Translations under genes and position numbers: made by a program
Notes under the pieces: generated by a model
Told to the model about the DNA's origin: nothing
What the model saw: only the letters and a program-made list of their open reading frames with translations
The model's database searches: none
Part shown: one piece after another, positions 12,201 to 21,752 of the stretch
Position numbering within the stretch: the first letter of the stretch is position 1
How the letters are laid out: the number at the start of each line of letters is the position of its first letter
NCBI GenBank assembly: GCA_009746045.1
Contig: RPFO01002162.1
Span: forward strand, 50,451 to 114,450
Length of the DNA stretch: 64,000 bases
DNA from: Mesostigma viride
Taxonomy: Eukaryota > Streptophyta > Mesostigmatophyceae > Mesostigmatales > Mesostigmataceae
Reading direction: 5' to 3'

Positions 12201-15200
12201 GAACTATCCATCATGCACGTGATGTGAATGGGAGTAAACAGATCGAGTGAGTGAAGCATCAAAGGTGGACCATCATGCAATAACTGCTTGATTGCCCGTG
12301 CTCCTACCTCCTGTAGTACCTCATCATCTACCCTGCTCACAAAAGCCAGGTGGGGTGCACATGTAGCACATAGCCAACCAAGCTTGCCTCTAATGGTAGG
12401 GCACAAGTCAGGGGTGATGGTGACAGGCAGGACATCCAGACAAGACTTAATGTATTCAGCAGAGGCCTGCATGGAACAAGCCCGGCTGCCCTGCTGCTGC
12501 AGCAACTCAAGCATCATGCCACAGAACTTGACTGGCTCCTTGCCCAGCTCTAGCTGCTTGCCAATCTCAAAGCTAGCAGACACCTGAGCTATGAAAGCAT
12601 CCACTGCAGCTCTAGGACCTGAGAATTTAACTGATCATCCCCATGCCATACAAACATCATCATTCCATCAGGGTGTGGGATGACAAACAAGCAAGGGTCA
12701 ATGTCATCATAGGTGGCCCCTAGCTTCATGAATACCTCCTGTGCAGACAACCTAAATTTTTGGAGCTGACTGCAACCCTTCAACCCCCATGTTTGGCCTC
12801 AACAAGGGTTGTACAATATCCCTGTGCCACACCTTAGGAGTATTCACCACGTATACCTGACCTCTCCAGACCTGCTGTGCTATGGCAGGGTCACCCTTTT
12901 GAAAGGCTCTTTTGATATCCGTGGCTTTACACACATAATCCTTCCCTGTGTTGAGCTGATGCACAAACAAGGAAAGCAACACCTTAAGAGACGTTTGCTG
13001 AATACCAGGAGTATAAAGCTCAGCCTCTGTCAGCTCTGTAGAGCCCCTGAACTCAATGACATATGGCCTAGCATGGAAAATGGGTGGTCCCCCATCAGCT
13101 TGAGGTTTATGCTTGCACACAAACTTTAACCTTAGCTTCTTGGCTCCAGCTGGCATAGCATCAAGAGGAGTCACAGGTGGTGTGTGAGTGGGACTACGTG
13201 CATCTGGAACAACCCACTCCTCCCTGGCTTTGGTAAAAGCCTCCAGCCACTTAAGAAACCCAATCTGCGTCTGGCAGTCCCGTACAATATCATCGTAGGA
13301 CAGGGGAGACATGGGATGCAACATCCCATCTACCAAGCCCAAACGCAGAAGGGTGTAGCTTTTGAGAGTGTATGAGGTCCTCCACACGTACATGGTTCCT
13401 GACCTGGGAGGTACTCCAGGGCTTAACTGCATTGATGGCAGCATCCAACCCAGTGCTCATCTGGCTCAAAGGGATTTTAAAATGATCTAGAGGTACCTGT
13501 CCTACCCCTGCCACACTCAACCTCCCAGCTGAGATGACAACACCAGGGTAAGATACAAAAGGTTCCCCTAACAGGGCATTCCCTGAGTAACCCTCAACCA
13601 CCTGAAATGGAGTGGGCATACCCAAGATTTGAATGATCACCTGACCCTTGACCTGCATTTTTGTTTTGCCTGAAAAATCTGACACTCTAGCCCATGGTGA
13701 GGCCTTCATTTTCAGACCAGATACAGCTGCTGCACTGATGATGCTCACCTGTGCTTGGGTGTCTACAGCCAAAATACTAGGATCTTGACCTGCACCCCCT
13801 ACAGCATTGACCTGTGCTGTACCTGTGGCCACAACTGCTTTAGTGTTGTGTGCCTTGTGCAAGGCCTTAAGAATCTCAGCAAATGACTTCCTGGGAACGA
13901 CAGGATCTGCTCTCTCTTGTGACTCTTCCAGGTGTGAGGGAGGTGCTACCTGGTGCTCACCCTGTGCACCTTCCTCCTGCCCAGTTGGACTATTGGGTTG
14001 TAGTGTGGCTGCACTACTGAGGAATACAGGAGCTTCTACTGTGGTACTAGTGCTTGCATCAATGACGTCCCTAGCCAATTCATTGGGTGAAATCAATCCA
14101 CCAGACTCCTGCTCTGAATCCATGTCCAAGAATTCTACCCCTGACACGTCTGCCAGTGGTGGGTAATAAAGCTTGAGTCTATGCTTGCTGACCACACGCT
14201 CTCTGTCATGTTGTATAGTGACTGCAGTCCCTTCTTCATGAATCTTAGTGACTACAGCTGGACCGTGCCACCTTGCAGAGTGTGCTCTTCCTCTATCACC
14301 CTCTCTGAAAAACAACACATGGTCCCCCACTTCAAACACAGGCCTGGCATTATTTTTGTCTTTCTTTGCCAGCAACTTGGCTAAGTGCTGCCTTTGTGTG
14401 TTGTAGTGAGTGTTCACCTCTGAAGCATAGCTGCCTGGCTGAAGGCCAGTTGGGGTGATTTCCCCAAAAGGTGAGGACATTATTGGTTTGGCGTTTAGCT
14501 GGGTAGTCACCCCGCTGCCCAAGATGCCCTGTCAGCATAGCTACCAGAGTCAGCCAACCTGGATGGCATTTTTCTTATCACATCCCTGATGGCTCTCATG
14601 GTACGTTCTACCAACCCCTGACGTTCATGATCTTGAGCCCCAGACACTTCTATCTTGGGCAGATCATTCCTGTCCTGAATGCAGAGGAACTGCTGATCCA
14701 GCATTACTTTTTCAATGGGGTGGAAACGTGCCAAGGCTATCTGTAAAGCTCTGTGCAACTGCTCTTTATCCATTCCAGGCAGAGGCTCCACTACCACAAA
14801 CCTTGACCAGGCATCCTTTATGACTAGGTAGTATACCGTGTCCTTAACCACGTGTATAACATCCCCAACCAGTTTGCCTCTAGCCAGTGGTGGTGTGGCC
14901 ACATGCCATTTCCTGGGCTTAGGAGCATATAGCTGACATTGCTCACAGTGCTTACGTACGTGCTTGCACATCTGTTCCAGATCACGGCCTTGTATTTTAT
15001 TGGCTAGCCTTTCAGCCACAGCCTCATGGCCCATAACCTTGTGCAGTTGCTCTGCTAGAGCACCGTACGTGATTACCTTTTCTGCTGCTGCACTAAGGGA
15101 AGCTATGGTGGGGTCACAAATCATGTGTGACAGTGTCATATCATATGCCACATCCCAATCCACATCCTCACTCTCAGGCAACACTTGGCAGACAGAAGGT

Positions 15201-16344
15201 AGCAGGTAACCATTTGTGAAAAATGGTGAGGGTAGCTTACAGGAGTCTCCCTGGTCTGCTGCCCCCGCGCGGTTGTAGCGCCCCGGCGTGTTCTTGTTAT
15301 ATGCCTGGGAGCCGTGCAGCGCGCTCCTGCTGCAATGGGGTGATGTGTTTTCCAACAACCAGGACAAACATCCACGTCAGAGCCATAATCAGGTTTGCCC
15401 TTCCAGCAATCATCCTTTAGGTGCCCCTCAGATAGGCACCTAGTACAATGTTTGGTGGGGTCATGAGGCAACCTCTTGTCCCCCCCTGCTGGCTTAGCAC
15501 CCCCTGGCTTGCTAGCTCCCCCACTTTGTTTTCTGTTTTTGTTGTTACTATTCTTCCCCCCCCCTTATTTCCACCTCCCCCACTTTTATTGTTTTTGTTT
15601 TTATCCCCCCCATTACCGCCTTCACCTGGGCCACCAGCGACTGCAACTGCTTTTTAGAGAGCCCCGTACCCGAGGCCTCCTCCCCCTTAACCTGCTTCAC
15701 CTTTACATCCTTGGCTGCAGCAGCAAATGGCTCTAGGCACTGCTGCACATAAGCCATTGCTTTCCTGAAGTCCTCCCACTTATCCTTCAGACCTGCCAGT
15801 ATAACTGACAGCGTGGTAGGGTCCAGTTCTGCCTTTTGCAACCATAGGCGTACTAGGTACTTGGCATTGAGCTTCTTAAGCTCCTCATCCCCCTCTATGT
15901 ACATGACATACTTCTTGTTGTCACTGACATAGTCACGCTTGTTGACCTTGTACGCCTCTATCCACTGGAAGCCCATAAGTACTTCTAAGTGCTCCCCCGT
16001 GGTGACGAGTGCCCTAAGGTCTACCATGAACTGCGCCCACAAAACATTTTCTGCCACATCCACCCCACTGCTGGCACGCTTTTGGTACAATTGTACCAAC
16101 TGTTGGATGGGCTTGGCAGATTGATGTATAGGTGTGGATGCACGCAGGGATGCAAACCAGTCACGCACATTATCACTAGCATAAGCATGTGAGAGCTTGA
16201 ACAACCATTCCCGAGCCTCATCCTGGGTATGGCCCTCTGGCAGCCCCGGGAATACTAGCTTATCCTCTTTCTTCTTGGGATCAAACCTGGGCCTACACAA
16301 GGCCATGTTGGTCGTGGTTGTCGTTCCTACGAGTGGCTGCTGCA

Positions 16345-16379
<35 letters not shown>

Positions 16380-19300
16380 CCGCCCGCTCGTTGCGCTGGT
16401 GCAGATTCTTGGTCGCCGTGTCCTCCTCTGCCCTGGTTTCCCCCCCTTTCTCCACCATCCTCCCCCTCATCCCTCCTGCGCTTGGGTTTGGTGCACATGC
16501 CTCAGCCTGTGCCCGTCGCTTGGCTGGCTTCAGTGATGCAACCAACCTGGCCACCGTGTCGGCCAGCCTGCCGTGCTCTGCCGGGGTGAGCTCCCTCCCC
16601 TCGTTTAGCATCTGCTGCGCCAAACGGAGCTGCTGCCGGACGTCCTCTCGGTGCGACAATGTCGCTGGCCCAGGTTCTCCCCGGTGCGTCACCCGTGTAC
16701 GCGCTGCTGTGCCATCTCTGTTGGAGATGGTGTGGGTGGGTTGTGACAGAAAATGATAAAGCTGCTCCGTTGAAACCCTCTCGTCTGGCATTAAACCGAA
16801 TTCTGCCCTTACCGCCTCCCCCATCGACCCTCGCACAGCTGCCTTCTTTATGTTTTCGGCCATGCGTCGTCGCTGCTTGAGCATACGACGCTCCAGCCTG
16901 CCGACGCTCTCCTCCCAGGCGGCCAGCTTCCTGCGGTACCGCTCCTCGGCCTCCCTGCGAGCCGGTCCCTGCAATGGCACCAGCTCGGCGACCTTCCTGT
17001 ACTTCCAGGACTTCATGTCGCGGGTCAGACGTTCACACCGCACCTTGGTGTGAGACATCTTCACCCGGATCCTCGCCGCGAGCGCCTCCGCCTGATCGCG
17101 TTCCTGCTGCTCGCGCAGCTTCCTCTGCGCAATCACATTCTGCCTCCGCTGCTTCTTCTCCCGCTCCGCCTTGAAGACCGCCAGCCTCCGCTGCGCCTCC
17201 TTCTCTCGCGCCTGCATTGCCGGCGTCATCTCCACCAAGTCGTCGGCTTCAGACGCCGACGGCCCCGTCAAAGAAAACTCAGACTCCTGCAGAATCCCGT
17301 CGATCTCCCTCGGGATCGTCGCAGACCGACGAAGGCGTTGGAAGCACGCCAGGTCTCCCCGCCTCACCACCTCGTGGGTCGGCGACGCTGGCCTCCTCAG
17401 GGCCGCGCGGACCCGAGCAGCGTCCTCCATCTGTTGGGCGCGCTCACGTGAGCGCACGTCCAAACGCCGCTCTTCCGCGGACTCCTGCTCCTGCAGGCTA
17501 CGTGCCATTGCAGCATCGGCTGCCACCTGCGCACTGCGAGCCTCGTCTGCCGACGAAGGCTGCAAACCGAACAGCCCCAGCGAGCTGGTCTCCGACTCAC
17601 TGCCGGAACCCCCGCCCGACTGCTCGCCCGACTCGGAGGGCCCCGCCCCCGCACCGCACGGTGCGTATGGCGGTCCCCTCGGAACCACCACTGGGGTCGA
17701 CCCCCTCGTCTTGCGCATCAGGGGAATGCGCATCACCCTCTCCACCACATCCCGGTACGACAGGTCCTGCTCCTCCATAGCCACATCGTCGGGATGCATC
17801 GGATCCTGACTGTACCTGTCCGAAAAGTCCTGGCGCATGCTTGCCAGGATTGAATCAGACGTCCCCGAGTCATCTGACGTCGGGGACGAGGGAGAGTGCG
17901 TGCGCACCTCCTCCTCAGAGGACTCCTCACGCATGAGGGCCTTGCCCTTGTTGTTGTTTGGGTTCGAAGACATTTTAAAGAAAGTGGGTGTGAAAAACCG
18001 GGTTTCGAAATGAACGCTTGTTCGCTCGTCGTCAAAAACGCACACCTTACGGAGTGTTTTTTAATGCAAGTTAGTGCAGGCTGAGAACTGGGAAACTCAG
18101 TGCACGCAGACAATGCCAAATGGCTTGTGTGGAAACGACGAGATGTCCACCTTGGCATTAGGATAGAATGGCACATATACCGCTGGTCAGCCGTCACTTG
18201 CGGCTGACCAGACTTTGCGTAAGTTAAGCCTAACTTACTGATCCTGGACGGACTAGCCTATCAGTTACAACCTGATCTAGTCAGTCCTAACATGACAACT
18301 ACAGTCCCGGTACTGTGGTACCGGCTCAACACATACTGAGTCTAGCCACGTGTCCATGCCACGACTGCTCTAGTCCAGCACCGTCCCAGTACCCAAGTGG
18401 GCGCCGGCGGTGCTGGCACGTGTCCACTTAGGCTACAGGCGGGAGACTTAGACTAACTTAGGGGAAGACCAGTGCCCTGCCATTCCATCCTCCTACTAGT
18501 ACAGACTACTACAGACTTATTGTACTGACTAACTTGACACACTGCTTGCACCTGGCACCGTGCATGTGGGTAATCGCCCCTCTGATCCCCCCTGCAGACC
18601 CAGCTCGTACACAGCGGATGTGCTGACAGGGGAGACGGGATCGTACGCGTACATGGCTCCCGAGATATTCCGCCACGAGCAATACGGGGTCAAGGTGGGG
18701 TCACTGTAGTGGGACACGGTGGGTTCGTTGTAGTGGTACATGGTGGGCAGGTGGGGTCACTGTAGCGGGTGGGCGTACCGCTTGGATTGCTACTGCCGTC
18801 AATGTGGTCGCTGCAGGATCTGTGGTGGCTGGACGGTGGATTTGACGGTCCTGTGCTACCCAAGCACAATGTGGAGCGTTGGGCCACACACCAGCGCAGA
18901 TTACCATCGCATGGCTGTGCTTGTGGTGGTGGCTATTGAGGACTAGGGTCGACTAGGAGGACAGTCGTGCTGCGACAGTGCATACAGCACAAGGGCAAGA
19001 GCGCCATGCATGGACAGGGATGTTGTTGCCTCTTGCCGCATGCAATAGCCAGGCGCCCTGCATGGCATGCATCTCGCACAAGGAGGCTGTGCCTTCAGGG
19101 GAGCTTGACTTACACCCCTAGTGTGCTCCCATATGCATGTAGAGCCGTGCTGTCTGCCTGCTGACTTCTATACAGGAGGCATCGCACTTGGATGATTCCA
19201 AGCAGACATTCCCTCCTTATAGTGCCTTGCTTGACCTTATGGGCGATGCCATTTTTTATCCTATGATGTGGTTACTGAGGTGTCTGCATGAGTGTGCCCC

Positions 19301-19918
19301 TTTCCCGTTTTAGGAATGTAGGATGAGCCCTATTGCCTCGCCTTGAAGACCCTTATCGACCCAAAACAGACATTGGTGCACGTGGCACACTCACTCTGCG
19401 GGGACATTGAAACGTTGTGAGAACATGTCGGCTTCGTGATTCATGACTCCCACAACGCAGCCTTGTGTGGTCTTCCACTCGAAGCTACTGGGATATATGG
19501 CTGCATAGGTGCACATGATTGCCGCCCACTATCCCTTCAGTTCTTCGTTTTCCCATCCGGCACTTCCCTTCCACAATTCCCACGCGCCCTCCCGTGCCAC
19601 CAGGTGGACGTGTTCTCGTGGGCCATCATCTTCTACGAGCTGATCGCCGGTCGGCGCGCCTACGCGGGGTACTACCTCACCGCGGAAGAGATCGGCGCGC
19701 AGCAGTCCCTGGAGGGCCAGCGGCCGGCGCTGCCCTCCAAGTGGCCGACCAAGATCAAACAGCTGCTTACGTCCGCGTGGGCAGACGATGCCACCCTGCG
19801 GCCGTCTGCGTCGGAGATCGTCCAGCAGCTGGATGAGATGATGGCGCAGGGCATCCCAGAAGAGCCCCTGATGAGGGCCGCTGCAAACAAGCAGGGGTGT
19901 CTATGCATTGTCATGTGA
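6276..19918 (+). CDS. TKL-like Ser/Thr protein kinase, 5 exons, CaaX-type C-terminus
   Basis: Predicted exons are 6276-6752, 7762-8016, 9349-9662, 18598-18694 and 19604-19918, giving 485 residues; all introns are GT-AG and all joins keep frame. The start is GCCATGG with an in-frame TAG at 6246. Kinase motifs run in order: glycine loop LGEGAFATV (about 117-125), catalytic Lys141 (AVKK), alpha-C Glu160, HRDIKLDN (H238, D240, N245), DFG (258-260), APE (369-371), DVFSWA (383-388). DFG to APE spans about 108 residues, mostly Ser/Arg-rich, against a usual 20-30. The protein ends GCLCIVM, a CaaX-type box with an extra upstream Cys, suggesting prenylation (Met at X favours farnesyl) and membrane anchoring. 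The first about 110 residues have no recognisable domain. Substrate and pathway are unknown. Intron 3 carries a full retrotransposon, so correct splicing in vivo is assumed, not shown. Confidence 0.88.
6753..7761 (+). other. Intron 1 of the kinase gene
   Basis: The donor is CAG|GTAAGC and the acceptor CCGCAG|GAG; it is phase 0 and interrupts the small lobe between residues 159 and 160. It holds a hexanucleotide array (7485-7560) and otherwise no recognisable feature. Confidence 0.85.
7485..7560. repeat. (GCCACT)n hexanucleotide microsatellite, about 12.7 units
   Basis: Perfect GCCACT units run uninterrupted inside intron 1 of the kinase gene. Such an uninterrupted array should be length-polymorphic. 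The apparent poly-Thr-Ala and Trp-Gln frames across it are artefacts. Confidence 0.95.
8292..8828. repeat. (GGGA)n tetranucleotide array in kinase intron 2, about 0.53 kb
   Basis: It is almost pure GGGA on the sense strand, with scattered single-base interruptions (ATCA near 8353, CTA near 8446, GGAGGAGGG blocks, short poly-G at 8617-8626). The string satisfies the G-quadruplex pattern of G3 runs with 1-nt loops over its whole length, and it lies within the transcribed kinase intron. The length given by an assembly of such an array should be treated as approximate. Confidence 0.95.
9011..9255. repeat. 8-bp minisatellite (GACCACCT)n in kinase intron 2
   Basis: About 30 units of GACCACCT are perfect in the middle and degenerate at the 3' side. 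The array sits about 90 bp upstream of the exon 3 acceptor (GCGCAG at 9343-9348). The unit contains no stop in several frames, producing spurious open frames on the minus strand. Confidence 0.93.
9987..10376 (-). repeat. Copia-1 3' LTR (390 bp)
   Basis: It matches 18069-18458 at all but about two or three positions (for example CCAATTGG against CCAAGTGG). The element's 3' end faces the kinase exon 3 side. The minus-strand bases just before it read AAATTGGG, a weak purine-rich tract. Confidence 0.92.
10377..11730 (-). other. Copia-1 3' non-coding region with diverged tandem units
   Basis: On the plus strand the string AAACTGGTGACTCA recurs at about 10780, 11128 and 11470, each time followed by related text (CTGGTGGGCCCCTGGG or TTGTGGGTCCCTGGG, and later ATCATGCATTG). 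This gives two to three diverged units of about 340 bp between RNase H and the 3' LTR. No coding sequence is recognisable. Confidence 0.6.
11731..12604 (-). pseudogene. Copia-1 RNase H region (frameshifted)
   Basis: Two overlapping minus-strand frames (11981-12604 and 11731-12030) together give a copia-type RNase H: an acidic start (MDSSMESR), the LVSWFSRL block, the Ala-Glu-Cys-Arg-Ala block matching the usual TEAEY position, and further downstream DSQSII and NAADALTK, the last being the normal end of copia pol. A frame break lies near 12020. The same blocks occur uninterrupted in Copia-2. Confidence 0.8.
12589..13444 (-). pseudogene. Copia-1 reverse transcriptase (frameshifted)
   Basis: The frame 12752-13444 carries the N-terminal RT with the diagnostic copia block [12 protein letters not shown] (usual DVKTAFLHG position) and the end of the fingers. 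It continues in another frame at 12589-12783 with YDDIDPCLF and the catalytic box HGDD (12634-12645). Copia RTs normally have YVDD or HVDD here. At least two frame breaks (near 12770 and 12600) disrupt it. Confidence 0.8.
13290..14522 (-). CDS. Copia-1 integrase C-terminus plus retropepsin-like domain
   Basis: The N-terminal third resembles the integrase tail and an SH3-like module ([10 protein letters not shown], then [12 protein letters not shown]). An acidic Pro/Glu-rich linker follows, then an aspartic-protease-like fold: [11 protein letters not shown] at the active-site position (DTQA at 13752-13763) and ALLGEPFV at the usual ILGxDFL position. The third residue of the D-T-G triad is Gln, so catalysis is doubtful or altered. 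Its place downstream of integrase is unusual for copia, where PR precedes IN. The frame ends near the start of RT. Confidence 0.75.
   Translation of the reverse strand: MGSGVTTQLNAKPIMSSPFGEITPTGLQPGSYASEVNTHYNTQRQHLAKLLAKKDKNNARPVFEVGDHVLFFREGDRGRAHSARWHGPAVVTKIHEEGTAVTIQHDRERVVSKHRLKLYYPPLADVSGVEFLDMDSEQESGGLISPNELARDVIDASTSTTVEAPVFLSSAATLQPNSPTGQEEGAQGEHQVAPPSHLEESQERADPVVPRKSFAEILKALHKAHNTKAVVATGTAQVNAVGGAGQDPSILAVDTQAQVSIISAAAVSGLKMKASPWARVSDFSGKTKMQVKGQVIIQILGMPTPFQVVEGYSGNALLGEPFVSYPGVVISAGRLSVAGVGQVPLDHFKIPLSQMSTGLDAAINAVKPWSTSQVRNHVRVEDLIHSQKLHPSAFGLGRWDVASHVSPVLR
14507..15367 (-). CDS. Copia-1 integrase core
   Basis: The minus-strand frame shows a pre-integrase zinc-binding HHCC ([12 protein letters not shown] ... 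[12 protein letters not shown]), then the DDE core: first Asp in GDVIHV, second in VMLDQQF, Glu in QGLVERTMR. It follows the zinc-knuckle frame directly, with no room for a protease between gag and IN. It overlaps the next frame (13290-14522) by 16 bp in a different phase, consistent with an indel or a frameshift site. Confidence 0.82.
   Translation of the reverse strand: MSWLLENTSPHCSRSALHGSQAYNKNTPGRYNRAGAADQGDSCKLPSPFFTNGYLLPSVCQVLPESEDVDWDVAYDMTLSHMICDPTIASLSAAAEKVITYGALAEQLHKVMGHEAVAERLANKIQGRDLEQMCKHVRKHCEQCQLYAPKPRKWHVATPPLARGKLVGDVIHVVKDTVYYLVIKDAWSRFVVVEPLPGMDKEQLHRALQIALARFHPIEKVMLDQQFLCIQDRNDLPKIEVSGAQDHERQGLVERTMRAIRDVIRKMPSRLADSGSYADRASWAAG
15136..15471 (-). pseudogene. Copia-1 gag C-terminus with zinc knuckle
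   Basis: The frame contains [14 protein letters not shown], a CX2CX4HX4C nucleic-acid-binding knuckle of gag/nucleocapsid. It is out of phase with the upstream gag frame, which stops at 15548 immediately after a run of nine C/G bases (about 15557-15565). A homopolymer length error or mutation there would account for the break. The true start is upstream in the gag frame, not the Met at 15471. Confidence 0.75.
15548..16498 (-). CDS. Copia-1 gag-like protein
   Basis: After a Gln-rich tract encoded by a CAG repeat (about 16339-16378) come a charged linker ([16 protein letters not shown]) and a helical region of about 200 residues, typical in length and composition for a copia gag. The open frame ends at a stop following a G homopolymer. 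The upstream ORF1 runs into the same CAG tract in a different frame (poly-Ser), so ORF1 and gag may be one protein joined by slippage in the repeat, or two overlapping ORFs. Confidence 0.65.
16327..17973 (-). CDS. Copia-1 ORF1, charged coiled-coil protein
   Basis: The start was chosen at the Met at 17973 ([14 protein letters not shown]), 96 bp inside the 5' LTR; an upstream in-frame Met at 18045 is also possible. The roughly 548 residues are acidic and Ser-rich at the N-terminus, then strongly Arg/Glu/Gln-rich with long predicted coiled-coil stretches ([35 protein letters not shown]), ending in poly-Ser. No known domain is recognised. Its position ahead of gag is shared with unrelated-looking extra ORFs in Copia-2. 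Confidence 0.6.
18069..18458 (-). repeat. Copia-1 5' LTR (390 bp)
   Basis: It is the partner of 9987-10376 and drives transcription toward lower coordinates, antisense to the kinase. Termini are AGTTAGT and ACTAACT. The first bases of the internal region (minus strand) read TGCATTAAAAAACACTCC, not an obvious tRNA 3'-end complement. Confidence 0.92.
18695..19603 (+). other. Intron 4 of the kinase gene
   Basis: The donor is AAG|GTGGGG and the acceptor CACCAG|GTGGAC; phase 0. It starts with short imperfect GTGGGGTCACTGTAG repeats (18695-18770). Nothing else is recognisable. Confidence 0.85.
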
Positions 19919-20359
19919 TGAACAATGGGGAAAGCATCTTCTTGCGGACCGTGCTCACGCGCCATATAAGGGAACCTTCGACCCCTTGACACAGCGAGGA
20001 GGGAGGGCGCCCTCGACCAGCTCGCACTAGCTTCTCTCACCTCCACAAGCGAGCATGCAGGCCACCATCTGGAGGACGCTCTCTACATCATGGTGCCGGC
20101 CCAACTGTGGGTGCAATACAGCATTAGAGGGAGGCTGACGCAAATCAAGCGGATCGATGTGATACATATAAAGGTGAAGTCCTAGGTGCGCAGGCTGAGG
20201 CGTGCAGGTGCGGGCTAATGGCCACTATGATGATTTCTGGCCTCCGCTGGTTGTCTCATGGACAATGAGCCATGGCGAATATAAGGCTGATCTAATGCTC
20301 GGCTGATCACATACTTTGGTGCCATCTCATACATGCTGTTCCATTTTCCAATTGCCCAT
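19919..20359. other. 3' flank of the kinase gene
   Basis: This runs from the kinase stop codon to the start of Gypsy-A and should hold the 3' UTR and polyadenylation site. I see no decisive signal and no further gene. Confidence 0.5.
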
Positions 20360-21028
20360 TGTTACGGCCCAGACCTTTGTATGGGCGTAACAATGCCTTC
20401 AATAAATAAGTCGAAAGTAATTTGTTATTCGTTTGGGACTTTCGATAGCTCGCTTTGATAGTCCGCCGGACTATAGGACTCAATTCGGGACTTATTTGGG
20501 AATTTGTCCTAAGTTCGGGACTTTGTGTGTTTATTTGGTACTTTGTGTGTTCCGGACCAGTTATTTTGGGCCTAGCCAGAAGTACGAGATCTTCTAGGGG
20601 CCGGGCCGGCCCTAGACGTCATACAGAACCTATTGGGGCTTGACGGCAGTATCTGGAAGATCGGCGCGCATGTCGGCGCGCCTGCACACCAACTTGCCAG
20701 CTTGGTAGCGCAGCTAGGTGAAATTGGTCTGTGGACGATGGACTCTCTCTCTTTGGTTTGATGATTAATGAAACGAGTGTTGACGTCTCTCTCAGACCAA
20801 GGGGCACTAATCCGGATGTCATTTGCCTCATGACATGCCGTGTTATATAGCTAGATTAATTAACCATGCTCTAAGGCCTAGCTGAGGATAAACCGCTGCT
20901 CAGTTAGTCAATTTACTGCGATCTTTGCTTGCTATCGCGGTACGCGGATGCGCGGCTATGCCGGCTTATATTAAACTGCACCTTATACTAGATTAGATCT
21001 TTCGCACCGTCCGGCTCGGGACGTAACA
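20360..21028 (+). repeat. Gypsy-A 5' LTR (669 bp)
   Basis: It begins TGTTACG and ends CGTAACA, a 7-bp extension of the usual TG...CA shared with Gypsy-B. The end is fixed by an adjacent priming-site-like sequence. Near its start, TGTTACGGCCC pairs with GGGCGTAACA about 12 bp later, forming a terminal hairpin. The 3' partner is outside the window, so the start rests on similarity to Gypsy-B and the TG/CA logic. Confidence 0.75.
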
Positions 21029-21029
21029 C

Positions 21030-21047
21030 TGGATCGGAGGTATGTAG
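21030..21047 (+). promoter_or_regulatory. Candidate primer binding site of Gypsy-A
   Basis: One base after the LTR end comes TGGATCGGAGGTATGTAG. Gypsy-B has TGGACTCGGAGGTAGTTT at the same offset. A start of TGG matches the complement of a tRNA CCA end. The particular tRNA is not identified. Confidence 0.6.
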
Positions 21048-21752
21048 TTCTAGAGGTTTTCCACAGGTGCCCGCGAAGAGCCCTTGTGTTTAAGCCGCAA
21101 GGTGCATTCTTAATAGCGCAGGGCCTGCGCGGGACCGGCCCAATATTTAGTGAGATAGAAAGCCGAGTTCGACCCGCCAGCCTGGGAAACTGGCTGTGGT
21201 GAACGGCGGCAACGTCTAGCTGAAAGGGCGGTCATAGGATAGGGCTTAGAAGCATCTCCTGTCGACTGGGCACCGACGGGGAGCTCGGCTCTGCACCACA
21301 CAAGGAATCGGCGCCACAAGCCAGGGAGGAAAGTCGGCTGCGCAACGCCAAGGTACGTTTTGTCATGCAGTATGTGGTAGTCGCTTGCAGCCAACCGCCT
21401 TGCTCCGTCTCTCTTACCTGCACGCGTAGGAGGTGAGGTGATGTGCGCCCCTCCTTGTTGTTTTGTTTGTGAATTGTCGTTTCCTGTGACGTATTGTGAC
21501 TAGCGTCCTGGCTGCGAAAGCTGTGGGCGCTGGTAGGGTGGTTTCCGTGGCTTCGTCCTTGCGAAAAGGCGGGCAGTTATCACGGAGGCTACCCTCTTGT
21601 ATGGAATTAGGAGCGCGAAGCTCCTGATTTCTGTGATAGTGATTAGATTAGAGCCAGTTGGCATCCCCCCCCTGTGACAGGTCACACACTAGAGGTAAAA
21701 AGGTTCCTTTCTCTTTTCTATCTCTGTCTGCTGGCAATAGACGACGTGTGTG

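Larger units (their letters stand above)
9987..18458 (-). mobile_element. Copia-1: LTR retrotransposon inside kinase intron 3, antisense
   Basis: Two 390-bp LTRs (9987-10376 and 18069-18458) differ at only about two or three positions. The whole element is flanked by the 5-bp direct repeat TAGGG (9982-9986 and 18459-18463). LTR ends are AGTTAGT...ACTAACT, a 7-bp inverted repeat that is not the usual TG...CA. Coding order on the minus strand is: charged ORF1, gag, zinc knuckle, integrase, retropepsin-like domain, RT, RNase H. The pol region is spread over several frames, so this copy is probably not autonomous as sequenced. No tRNA-complementary TGG priming site abuts the 5' LTR. It is related to Copia-2 at 26521-34691. 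Confidence 0.92.

Noticed and set aside
16197-17809. Plus-strand open frames opposite Copia-1 ORF1 and gag
   Set aside because: Shadows of the GC-rich minus-strand coding frames; the poly-Cys/Leu/Ala runs are the antisense of the CAG repeat.
20355-20359. Target duplication CCCAT for Gypsy-A
   Set aside because: Only the left side is inside the window, so the duplication cannot be verified here; it is mentioned only as an expectation.
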